Below are positions 1 to 5,149 of a stretch of DNA of 5,180 bases, in pieces. Every line of letters begins with the position of its first letter. Positions within the stretch are counted from its first letter, which is position 1. Location: assembly GCA_025453375.1 (NCBI GenBank), contig JALOQT010000105.1, positions 1 to 5,180 of the forward strand, read 5' to 3'. The position numbers and the translations under genes are program-made. Origin of the DNA: Phycisphaerales bacterium (GTDB lineage Bacteria > Planctomycetota > Phycisphaerae > Phycisphaerales > UBA1924). The notes beneath the pieces were generated by a model. That model was not told the DNA's origin. It saw only the letters and a program-made list of their open reading frames with translations, and did not search any database.

Positions 1-209
1 CATCCCAGTCTATCACAAAGTGTGCGCGGTAATTCATCGACCGGCCAGAAAACCAAGCGCAAAATCATTTACCCAGATTGCCACCAGATTCGACACCTCG
101 TCGTCAACTGACAAGTAGTTTGCAAAGTCGATTGCCCGATACCTCACCCGTCTGCACGTTCTGGAGAAGGCTGTTGGGCCTCGATATCCGTGAAAACCAT
201 GAAGATGCC
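1..209. other. Lower-GC segment downstream of the permease, no identified gene
   Basis: This stretch has about 52% G+C by hand count over 1-180, clearly below the rest of the window. No reading frame gives a recognisable protein. On the plus strand two frames are open from the window edge to stops at 109-111 and 116-118, so either could be the tail of a gene entering from the left, but neither translation resembles a family I know. On the minus strand a short frame (200 down to 144, 18 codons, starting MVFTDIEAQQ) has a GAGG 7 nt before its ATG that overlaps the permease stop. It could be the start of a decayed downstream gene or chance. No T-tract terminator is visible. Confidence 0.4.
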
Positions 210-1529
210 TCACGCCAGAGGCCGCAGGCTGCCCAGTACATCCGTCCGATACGCCCGCCACGCCGGGATCAGGCCCGCCAGGCAGGCCAGCGCGACGGCG
301 CCGGCCAGGAGGGCCAGGGTCCAGACCGGCTCGATGTTCGGCTCGATCACCAGCCCGACGCGCGAGCGGACGGCCTCGGCGGTGATGCGCGCGCCGATCA
401 CGGCCAGCGCGACGCCGAGCATCGCCCCGGCCAGGCCGAGCACCGCCGCCTCGGTCATCGCCAGTGAGAAGACGCGGCCTTTGCTCGCGCCGAGCACGCG
501 CAGGATCGCGATCTGGCGACGACGCAGTTCCATCGCCGCGTGCATGACCAGCATGATCGTCACGGCGCTGGAGACCAGCACGACTGCGGCGACGCCGACG
601 AACAGGCGATCGATATTGCCAACGATGCGAAAGAGCGTGCCGATCTGCTGGCTGGGGCTGGCAACGGTGAGGGTCGGATCACGCCGCAGTTCGGCAAAGA
701 GCTGCGGCAGGCTGGCCGGGGCGTCACCACCTTCGCCTGCCCCTGCAGCGCTCGGCCGCCCGCGGGCGCGAACGTAGATGCCGGTGATGAGTTTCTCGCT
801 GGCGCGGAGGTTGGCGGCGGTGGGCGACTCCTTCTCGCCCGCGGCGGCGCGGAAGTCCGCCGCGTGGACGATCCATGTCGCCGTCAGCGAGATGAACACG
901 GCGCGGTCGTGGGCCGTCTGCGTCGGGGCGAGGATGCCGACGACGGTGAAGGGGTGATCGTCGTGGACGTGGCCCGCTTCGCCGGCGGTGCCGTGCGTGA
1001 TGACGAGGCGATCGCCGATGCCCAGGCCCGTGCCGCGTGCGGCTTCAGCGCCGAGCATCACTTCAAAGTGATGGGCGTCGGGATCGTCTGCGGAGGGATC
1101 GGCCTGCAGCGATGGGAAGCTGCCGCCGACGATGCCCCACGGCTCACCGGGCACTGGCTGAAAGAGCCGGAAGAACTCCGGCGACACTGCCAGCGTCGGA
1201 AACCCCTTGTAGTTGTCACCCTGCTGCACGGGCAGCGCCCATTGCACCAGTGGATTGTCTGCCAGCGCCTCGGCCCGCGTTACGGGCATCGCCCGCGCTG
1301 GCGACCGCGCGTAAAACACCGCGTTGAGCACGCTGGTCAGCGGGCTGCTGTCGGCCGAGACCAGCAGATGCATGTTGCCACTGCCGCGCTCCAGCGACCG
1401 CCGCCCGGCATCGCGCATCGACAGCAGCACCAGCATGAGCGCGACGGCCACGGCGACGGTCAGCACCGTGCTGAGCGTGCTGAACCAGCGCGACGAAAGC
1501 GAACGGCGGATGATCGATGCATCGGTCAT
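210..1529 (-). CDS. ABC transporter permease, FtsX/MacB type, four TM segments
   Basis: A 439-residue inner-membrane permease of the FtsX/MacB superfamily, whose members couple an ATPase to export or to mechanical work on the periplasmic side. The architecture is visible directly: a short cytoplasmic N-terminus, TM1 at about residues 16-37, a large extracytoplasmic domain at about 40-305 (MacB_PCD-like), TM2 at about 309-331, then the charged loop ELRRRQIAILRVLGASKGRV typical of the family, TM3 at about 353-380, TM4 at about 402-422 and the usual ending IPAWRAYRTDVLGSLRP. The extracytoplasmic domain has a cluster of histidines (H153, H154, H179, H187, H189, H192, H222) around FTVVGILAPTQTAHDRAVF. 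From memory, related permeases with this pattern occur in loci suspected of divalent metal handling, but the substrate cannot be read from sequence. No ATPase or periplasmic adaptor gene lies in this window. The ATG at 1529 has no Shine-Dalgarno but a TAAACT hexamer 7 nt upstream. It is divergent from ligA. Confidence 0.92.
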   Translation of the reverse strand: MTDASIIRRSLSSRWFSTLSTVLTVAVAVALMLVLLSMRDAGRRSLERGSGNMHLLVSADSSPLTSVLNAVFYARSPARAMPVTRAEALADNPLVQWALPVQQGDNYKGFPTLAVSPEFFRLFQPVPGEPWGIVGGSFPSLQADPSADDPDAHHFEVMLGAEAARGTGLGIGDRLVITHGTAGEAGHVHDDHPFTVVGILAPTQTAHDRAVFISLTATWIVHAADFRAAAGEKESPTAANLRASEKLITGIYVRARGRPSAAGAGEGGDAPASLPQLFAELRRDPTLTVASPSQQIGTLFRIVGNIDRLFVGVAAVVLVSSAVTIMLVMHAAMELRRRQIAILRVLGASKGRVFSLAMTEAAVLGLAGAMLGVALAVIGARITAEAVRSRVGLVIEPNIEPVWTLALLAGAVALACLAGLIPAWRAYRTDVLGSLRPLA

Positions 1530-1631
1530 GCGTCGGAGTTTAGGGGGTGCGGGAGGGAAGAGGTTTCAGGGCCGAGGGCCGAGTGAGAGGCGTCGCAATG
1601 CAGCCCACCGCGGCGCCGTACGGTTGCCTCG
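1530..1631. promoter_or_regulatory. Divergent promoter region, permease / ligA
   Basis: This 102-bp gap must hold the start signals of both divergent genes. On the minus strand TAAACT (1542 to 1537) fits the TANNNT form of a -10 box and ends 7 nt before the permease ATG. On the plus strand the weaker TACGGT (1619-1624) also ends 7 nt before the ligA ATG. Neither ATG has a purine-rich ribosome site: the preceding bases are CTCCGACGC and GTTGCCTCG. I see no convincing -35 box for either. Together this suggests that transcription begins at or next to each ATG (leaderless mRNA). That is inference; the hexamers are short enough to arise by chance. Confidence 0.4.
1569..1582 (+). repeat. Heptamer tandem duplication (GGGCCGA)x2
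   Basis: Two perfect head-to-tail copies of GGGCCGA, followed by a further G, lie in the divergent permease/ligA gap. The period of 7 is the same as in the repeats of the ligA 3' gap, but the unit sequence differs. Confidence 0.75.
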
Positions 1632-4007
1632 ATGAGCGATGCATCCGACCCATCAGCGTTGCCGGCGGCGTCCAAGCGCGTCCTTGAACTGCGCGAGATG
1701 CTCGAGCGGGCGAATGTTGCGTATTACGTCGAGGCCCGGCCCGTCATGGCCGACACGCAGTATGACGCGCTGCTGGCCGAACTGATCCGCCTCGAAGCGG
1801 CGCACCCGAGCCTGCGTGATGCCAACAGCCCCAGCCAGCGCGTCGGCGGCGAGCCGATCGCGGGGTTCATCACCACGCCGCATCGCGTGCCGATGCTCTC
1901 GATCGACAACACCTATGACCTGGCGGGCCTGCGCGAGTGGCATGATCGCGTGCTGCGCGGGCTGGGATTGAGCGCTAGCAGTGGGGGTGGTGGGGATGTT
2001 GGGGGCGGTGGGGGGGAGTCGCTGTTTGCGTCGCCGGCGACAGCGCCCCCTGCGGGCATGGCCACCGGGGTGGTCATGTCCGTCGATGCGAAGGTCGATG
2101 GCGTGGCGATGAGCCTGCGCTACGAGCGCGGCTTGCTGGTCAGTGCGCTGACGCGTGGCGATGGCCGCAAGGGTGATGATGTCACGCACGTCGTCCGCAC
2201 GATTCGCCGCCTGCCGTTGCGGTTGCCGGCCGATCGCGTGCCGAAGGTGCTGGAGATTCGCGGCGAGATATTCCTCACTGACGAGGCATTTGCCAAGCTC
2301 AACGCCGCGCAGGAGGCCGCGGGCGAAGAGCCATTTATGAACCCGCGCAACGCGACGGCGGGCACGCTCAAGCAGCTTGATGCCCGCGTCGCCGCCGGGC
2401 GCGGGCTGAGTTTCGCGGCGCACGGTCGGGGGGAAGTGATCGGCGAGGCGACGGGCGCTACTGCGCAGTTTGGCCGCTCGCACAGCCAGTTCATCGCGGC
2501 ACTGGCGAGCCTGGGCGTGCCCGTGAATCGGCCGATGGCCGTCAGTGCGGATCTGAGCGAGATCATCGCGGCGATCGAGCGATTTGGCCGCGAGCGGTTT
2601 AGCGCGGGGCACGCCGTCGATGGCGCGGTCGTGCGTGTTGATGACTTTGCCCTTCAGCAGCAACTGGGCACGACGAGCAAGAGCCCGCGCTGGGTCGTGG
2701 CGTTTAAATATCCCGCCGAACGCAAGACCACGCGGTTGATCCGCGTGGAACACCAGGTCGGCAAGACCGGCAAGATCACGCCGCGCGCGGTGATGGAGCC
2801 GGTGCTACTGGCTGGCACAGTGGTGCAACATGCGACGCTGCACAACTACGGCCGCGTGCGCGATGCCAGCACGCAGCCGGATGACGCCGCTGCGGCGCGG
2901 ACAGACATCCGCCTTGGCGACACGGTCTTTATCGAGAAGGCCGGTGAGATCATTCCGTATGTCGCGGGCGTTGACATTCAGAAGCGCCCTGCGGGCGCGA
3001 GCGTGATCATCGCGCCGCCGGTCTGCCCGGTCTGCGCCGGCAGTGTCGAGGTCGATCCGCCGGGCAGCGATGGTACTGCGGCCGAGACGCAGCGGTTCTG
3101 CATCAACCCCGAGTGTGCGGCGCAGGTCCGCGAGCGGCTGATCTGGTTTGCCGGCCGTCGCCAGATGGACATTGAAGGCCTCGGCGAGGAGACGATCGAT
3201 CAGATTCGCCAGGCCCACGCCGCGCCGCTGGAGAGCTTTGCCGACATTTTTCGCCTGCATCGCCACGCGGCGTCGCTGCTGCAGCTTGAGCGCATGGGCG
3301 AGCGGAAACTGGAGAAGCTGCTGGCGGGGATCGACGCGGCCAAGGGACGCGGTCTCAGCCGCGTGCTGGCGGGGATGGGCATCCGCCACGTCGGCGACAG
3401 CACGTCGCGATTGCTGTGCAAGCGATTCGCGGATCTGGACGCGCTGCTGGCCGCGCCGCTCTGGCAACTCATGCCCGTCGCGGTCAACACGATGAGCCAG
3501 GCCGACCGCAAGGCGCTGACTGGCAGCAGCGAGAAGCTCCCCGACAGCGCGCTGGTCGAAACTGGCCTGGGCCGCGACACGGCCCCGATCGTGCATCGCT
3601 ATCTGCACAGCCCCACGGCGCAGCAGACTTTCGCGGACTTGCGCGCTCTGGGCGTGGATCTGACGAGCCATGAGTTTGCGCAGGCCAGTGTTCGCGCGAC
3701 TGCGCTGGGCGCGAGCGGTGGGGGGGGTGGGGGGGGAGGCAGCGCCAACGCTGCGCACGCCGCCTTTGCCAACCGCACGTTCGTCATCACCGGCACGCTG
3801 CAGGCTTACCAGCGCGATGACTTGTCGCGCCTCATCGAATCACTTGGCGGCAAAGTCAGCGGCAGCGTCTCCTCGCGCACCAACGTGCTGATCGCCGGGG
3901 AGAAGGCCGGCAGCAAACTGGACAAGGCGACGGAACTAGGCATCGACATCTGGGACGAGCCGCGCGTGGTGGCGGAGCTGGGGAAGGCGGGCGTGGGTGA
4001 GACGTGA
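1632..4007 (+). CDS. ligA: NAD+-dependent DNA ligase LigA, enlarged by Gly-rich insertions
   Basis: This enzyme seals nicks in double-stranded DNA during replication and repair, using NAD+ and an adenylated lysine. All LigA parts are present in order: the NAD+-binding Ia domain (residues about 14-80, with YYV, YDALLAEL, SPSQRVGG); the nucleotidyltransferase domain with the catalytic KVDG (K154), LEIRGEIF (207-214), NPRNATAGTLKQLD (237-250), DGAVVRVDD and WVVAFKYPAER; the OB fold (GKTGKITPRAVMEPVLLAGT); a Cys4 zinc finger (C465, C468, C490, C495); helix-hairpin-helix repeats (about 510-690, with IEGLGEETI and GIRHVGDSTSRLL); and a BRCT domain (about 712-786). It is 791 residues long against 671 in E. 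coli. The excess lies mainly in three insertions: about 30 residues at 113-146 before the lysine, Gly-rich; about 25-28 residues at 617-642 in the last HhH region; and about 30 residues at 679-710 before BRCT, with eight consecutive Gly. The residue two before the lysine is D152, where E. coli has Glu113. The ATG has no Shine-Dalgarno. It is complete, presumably active, and converges on the small-protein pair. Confidence 0.98.
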   Translation: MSDASDPSALPAASKRVLELREMLERANVAYYVEARPVMADTQYDALLAELIRLEAAHPSLRDANSPSQRVGGEPIAGFITTPHRVPMLSIDNTYDLAGLREWHDRVLRGLGLSASSGGGGDVGGGGGESLFASPATAPPAGMATGVVMSVDAKVDGVAMSLRYERGLLVSALTRGDGRKGDDVTHVVRTIRRLPLRLPADRVPKVLEIRGEIFLTDEAFAKLNAAQEAAGEEPFMNPRNATAGTLKQLDARVAAGRGLSFAAHGRGEVIGEATGATAQFGRSHSQFIAALASLGVPVNRPMAVSADLSEIIAAIERFGRERFSAGHAVDGAVVRVDDFALQQQLGTTSKSPRWVVAFKYPAERKTTRLIRVEHQVGKTGKITPRAVMEPVLLAGTVVQHATLHNYGRVRDASTQPDDAAAARTDIRLGDTVFIEKAGEIIPYVAGVDIQKRPAGASVIIAPPVCPVCAGSVEVDPPGSDGTAAETQRFCINPECAAQVRERLIWFAGRRQMDIEGLGEETIDQIRQAHAAPLESFADIFRLHRHAASLLQLERMGERKLEKLLAGIDAAKGRGLSRVLAGMGIRHVGDSTSRLLCKRFADLDALLAAPLWQLMPVAVNTMSQADRKALTGSSEKLPDSALVETGLGRDTAPIVHRYLHSPTAQQTFADLRALGVDLTSHEFAQASVRATALGASGGGGGGGGSANAAHAAFANRTFVITGTLQAYQRDDLSRLIESLGGKVSGSVSSRTNVLIAGEKAGSKLDKATELGIDIWDEPRVVAELGKAGVGET
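1983..2016 (+). repeat. G-run cluster inside ligA (quadruplex motif, Gly linker)
   Basis: Four runs of G (5 at 1983-1987, 4 at 1992-1995, 5 at 2001-2005, 7 at 2010-2016) are separated by loops of 4-5 nt, which satisfies a canonical four-tract G-quadruplex pattern on the coding strand and hence in ligA mRNA. In frame it encodes the Gly-rich stretch GGGGDVGGGGG within the insertion before the catalytic lysine. The reading frame stays open through it. Confidence 0.75.
3720..3736 (+). repeat. Double G8 run before the ligA BRCT domain
   Basis: Two runs of eight G (3720-3727 and 3729-3736) are separated by one T. In frame they give most of the eight-glycine stretch ASGGGGGGGGS that links the HhH domain to BRCT. 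Each G8 is a slippage-prone homopolymer; a one-base change would frameshift the protein just before BRCT. The pattern nearly matches the C-run pair at 4876-4892 read on the other strand. Confidence 0.75.
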
Positions 4008-4010
4008 GAC
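3997..4010 (+). repeat. Heptamer tandem duplication (GTGAGAC)x2 over the ligA stop
   Basis: Two perfect copies of GTGAGAC are followed by a partial third (GTG). The second copy contains the ligA TGA stop (4005-4007), so the tandem duplication starts within the last codons of ligA and runs into the gap. Confidence 0.75.
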
Positions 4011-4025
4011 GTGTGGGGGTGAAAA

Positions 4026-4039
4026 GGCGTCAGGCGTCA
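4026..4039 (+). repeat. Heptamer tandem duplication (GGCGTCA)x2
   Basis: Two perfect head-to-tail copies of GGCGTCA, followed by another G, lie between the GTGAGAC pair and the longer GCATCYG array. Three different heptamers thus follow one another within about 85 bp. Confidence 0.75.
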
Positions 4040-4046
4040 GAAGAGG

Positions 4047-4081
4047 GCATCTGGCATCTGGCATCCGGCATCCGGCATCCG
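4047..4081 (+). repeat. Heptamer array GCATCYG, five copies
   Basis: Five contiguous 7-bp units: GCATCTG twice (4047-4060), then GCATCCG three times (4061-4081), followed by AAGAC. No spacers separate the units, so this is a short tandem repeat and not a CRISPR array. The same heptamer returns in inverted orientation about 110 bp downstream (4161-4206). Confidence 0.85.
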
Positions 4082-4206
4082 AAGACGTGGTGGTGGGGCG
4101 GGGCGGGGTGGGGGGGGGGGCGGATGAACGTGAAGGCCCACGATCAGCCAATCTCGAAGTGTCTTCGGCTGCCAGATGCTCTCTTCGGATGCCGGATGCC
4201 AGATGC
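4054..4206. repeat. Imperfect inverted heptamer repeat, possible bidirectional termination structure
   Basis: The 21 bp at 4186-4206 (CGGATGC twice, then CAGATGC) are the exact reverse complement of 4054-4074 in the GCATCYG array. A sub-alignment that extends through the flanking AAGA/TCTT pairs 4068-4085 with 4182-4199 over 18 bp. A third, degenerate inverted copy (GTCTTCGG then TGCCAGATGC) lies at 4161-4179, and a small hairpin CGAAG-TGT-CTTCG sits at 4155-4167. The loop of the large repeat is about 111 nt and contains the G-run motif. The place between two convergent stop codons fits a shared terminator or a mobile-type palindromic repeat, but no T-tract is present. Termination is inference. 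Confidence 0.6.
4095..4120 (+). repeat. Strong G-quadruplex motif with an 11-G run
   Basis: Three G4 runs (4095-4098, 4100-4103, 4105-4108) and an 11-G run (4110-4120) are separated by single-base loops (C, C, T). This is the most quadruplex-like sequence in the window. It lies between the two arms of the inverted heptamer array, in the convergent gap between ligA and the small-protein pair, on the strand that would be ligA read-through mRNA. Confidence 0.8.
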
Positions 4207-4227
4207 CGGAAGCCTCTTCCCGTTTCC

Positions 4228-4674
4228 CTACCTCGTCGGATTCGGCCGCGGCTCAGCGGGTGCGGCGGGCGCCGGGATGGCCGGTCCCGGGCTTCCGGCT
4301 CGCGCGCGGGCTTCGGCGAAGAGTTGGCGGAGGCTGTAGCGGCCGCGCAGGTCGAGGGATTGGACCGTCCGCGGGGCGTAGACGAGCAGTTCCTCGGCTT
4401 GCTGATCCAGCACGAGCAGCACGTCGGCGCTGCCGCCGTCACAGGTGAGCATCGCCATGTCGCCGCCGGCGCCGACGGCCGTCATGCCTGAGAGGCCGTT
4501 GACGTTCTGCGCCAGCGCCGAAGGCGCGGGGGCGATCAGGGCCTGCCAGAGCAGGACGCCCAGGCCGCCGGCCAGGAGCGCCAGGGCGATGTTGACGCGC
4601 GAGACGGGGGACGCGCTGGGGCGTGTCGCGTCCGCGCTCGTCGCCTGCGATGATGATCGTGCGTGCGTGTGCAT
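4228..4674 (-). CDS. Small membrane-anchored or exported protein of unknown function (second gene of pair)
   Basis: 148 residues, no family recognised. A polar, basic N-terminus (1-27) precedes one hydrophobic segment (about 28-46) and the sequence APSALAQ, which would fit signal-peptidase cleavage after A55; it may equally stay as an anchor. A compact core (about 71-122) follows, containing MAMLTCDGGSADVLLVLD, EELLVY and YSLRQLFAEARARA; its alternating hydrophobic stretches look like beta strands. The tail (128-148) is Ala/Pro-rich. The core lines up with that of the upstream neighbour at ML, GS, D, EL and a late L, suggesting paralogy. The ATG at 4674 shares a base with the upstream stop (TGATG), so translation is probably coupled, and no separate Shine-Dalgarno is needed. 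A bioenergetic, sensory or envelope role cannot be chosen from sequence. Confidence 0.8.
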   Translation of the reverse strand: MHTHARSSSQATSADATRPSASPVSRVNIALALLAGGLGVLLWQALIAPAPSALAQNVNGLSGMTAVGAGGDMAMLTCDGGSADVLLVLDQQAEELLVYAPRTVQSLDLRGRYSLRQLFAEARARAGSPGPAIPAPAAPAEPRPNPTR

Positions 4675-5000
4675 CAGCGGGCCCTCCCCGCGGCGGCGCT
4701 GTCGGCGTTGAGGTCGCGGAAGCCGAATGGTTCGAGCCGCTGGTCAGAGGAGCCGTAACGCAGGGCGATCAGTTCGCGATTGACCGCGTCGGCGATGTAA
4801 ATCCCCGAGGTGTTGGACCCCAGCACCCGCCCAGCGAGCATGACATACTGCCCGCGCGGCCGCGATGCGATCCCGCCCCCCCCGCCCCCCCCACCTTGCA
4901 TCGTCGCCACTGCCCGCGGCAAGACCGTCAGCAGCAGCCCCGCAAGCAGCACCGCATTGACCCCCAGAAGCACACGAGTTGAACGCCGCATCGATCGCAC
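4674..5000 (-). CDS. Small membrane-anchored protein of unknown function, Gly8 linker (first gene of pair)
   Basis: 108 residues from the GTG at 5000. I chose this start because AAGGAG lies exactly 7 nt upstream; the in-frame ATG at 4991 is 16 nt from it, and the more distal ATG at 5180 would make protein out of tandem repeats. The N-terminus is basic (RSMRRSTR), followed by one TM or signal segment (about 9-27, LLGVNAVLLAGLLLTVLPRA), then MQ and eight glycines encoded by G-runs, then a core (about 50-98) with QYVMLAGRVLGSNTSGIYIA, NRELIALRY and QRLEPFGFRDL. No family recognised. The core aligns with that of the downstream gene, which it overlaps by one base (TGATG). The small size, the anchor followed by a linker and the beta-like core suggest a domain held on the outer face of the membrane. 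Partner and role are unknown. Confidence 0.75.
   Translation of the reverse strand: MRSMRRSTRVLLGVNAVLLAGLLLTVLPRAVATMQGGGGGGGGIASRPRGQYVMLAGRVLGSNTSGIYIADAVNRELIALRYGSSDQRLEPFGFRDLNADSAAAGRAR
4872..4892 (-). repeat. Double G8 run in the first small gene (read on minus strand)
   Basis: The plus strand shows CCC (4872-4874), C8 (4876-4883) and C8 (4885-4892), each separated by a single G. On the coding (minus) strand this reads G8-C-G8-C-GGG and encodes the eight-glycine linker after MQ. It is nearly the same sequence as the ligA pre-BRCT G-run at 3720-3736. It can form a quadruplex if each G8 supplies two tracts. Confidence 0.75.
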
Positions 5001-5007
5001 GTGGAAG

Positions 5008-5013
5008 CTCCTT
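5008..5013 (-). promoter_or_regulatory. Shine-Dalgarno AAGGAG that sets a GTG start
   Basis: AAGGAG on the minus strand (plus-strand CTCCTT at 5008-5013) lies 7 nt before GTG at 5000-4998. It is the only strong ribosome site I see in the window, and it decides the start of the first small gene in favour of GTG over the ATG three codons further in. Confidence 0.7.
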
Positions 5014-5042
5014 GGGCTTTGAGGCAAGAGGGGGTTTTGTTG

Positions 5043-5066
5043 CACGGAGGCGCGGAGACGCGGAGA
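5043..5066 (+). repeat. Octamer array CACGGAGG / CGCGGAGA / CGCGGAGA
   Basis: Three contiguous 8-bp units, the last two identical and the first differing at positions 2 and 8. They lie in the leader of the small-protein pair. From memory, arrays of this type (read as TCTCCGCG on the other strand) recur between genes in planctomycete and related genomes and give spurious translations such as SPRLRAS. Confidence 0.7.
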
Positions 5067-5067
5067 A

Positions 5068-5095
5068 GAGGAAGGTTGAAGGAGGAAGGTTGAAT
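5068..5095 (+). repeat. 14-bp period direct repeat (GAGGAAGGTTGAA twice)
   Basis: The 13-mer GAGGAAGGTTGAA occurs at 5068-5080 and again at 5082-5094, giving a 14-bp period, twice the heptamer period seen elsewhere. It directly follows the octamer array in the upstream region of the small-protein pair. Confidence 0.75.
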
Positions 5096-5149
5096 GAGAA
5101 GGTGGGTGGGTGCTCGAACGCTGCCGAAGCGCCAGCGACCTGCTTGATA

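Noticed and set aside
34..261. Minus-strand frame of 75 codons, ending VAIWVNDFALGFLAGR
   Set aside because: It begins inside the permease in another frame, has no ribosome site and resembles no known protein. I treat the region as unassigned.
540..1586. Long plus-strand open frame of 348 codons opposite the permease
   Set aside because: It is antisense to a clearly recognisable FtsX/MacB permease. Its translation is rich in R, H, Q, G and A with no membrane or domain pattern, as expected for a shadow frame in GC-rich DNA.
2805..3758. Minus-strand open frame of 317 codons opposite ligA (and another at 1653-2753)
   Set aside because: Both are antisense to conserved LigA domains and rich in R, A, Q and L without domain features. 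They are GC-driven shadow frames.
4047..4081. Possible CRISPR array
   Set aside because: The 7-bp units are contiguous with no spacers, there are no 25-40 bp repeats and no cas genes are present.
4155..4167. Short hairpin CGAAG-TGT-CTTCG as an intrinsic terminator of its own
   Set aside because: The stem is only 5 bp with no T-tract. It is better seen as a by-product of the inverted heptamer flanks.
3997..4491. Plus-strand frames of 90-164 codons across the gap and the second small gene
   Set aside because: They are largely translations of heptamer repeats and antisense of the 148-residue gene. The repeated SGIRHPAS-type peptides are repeat artefacts.
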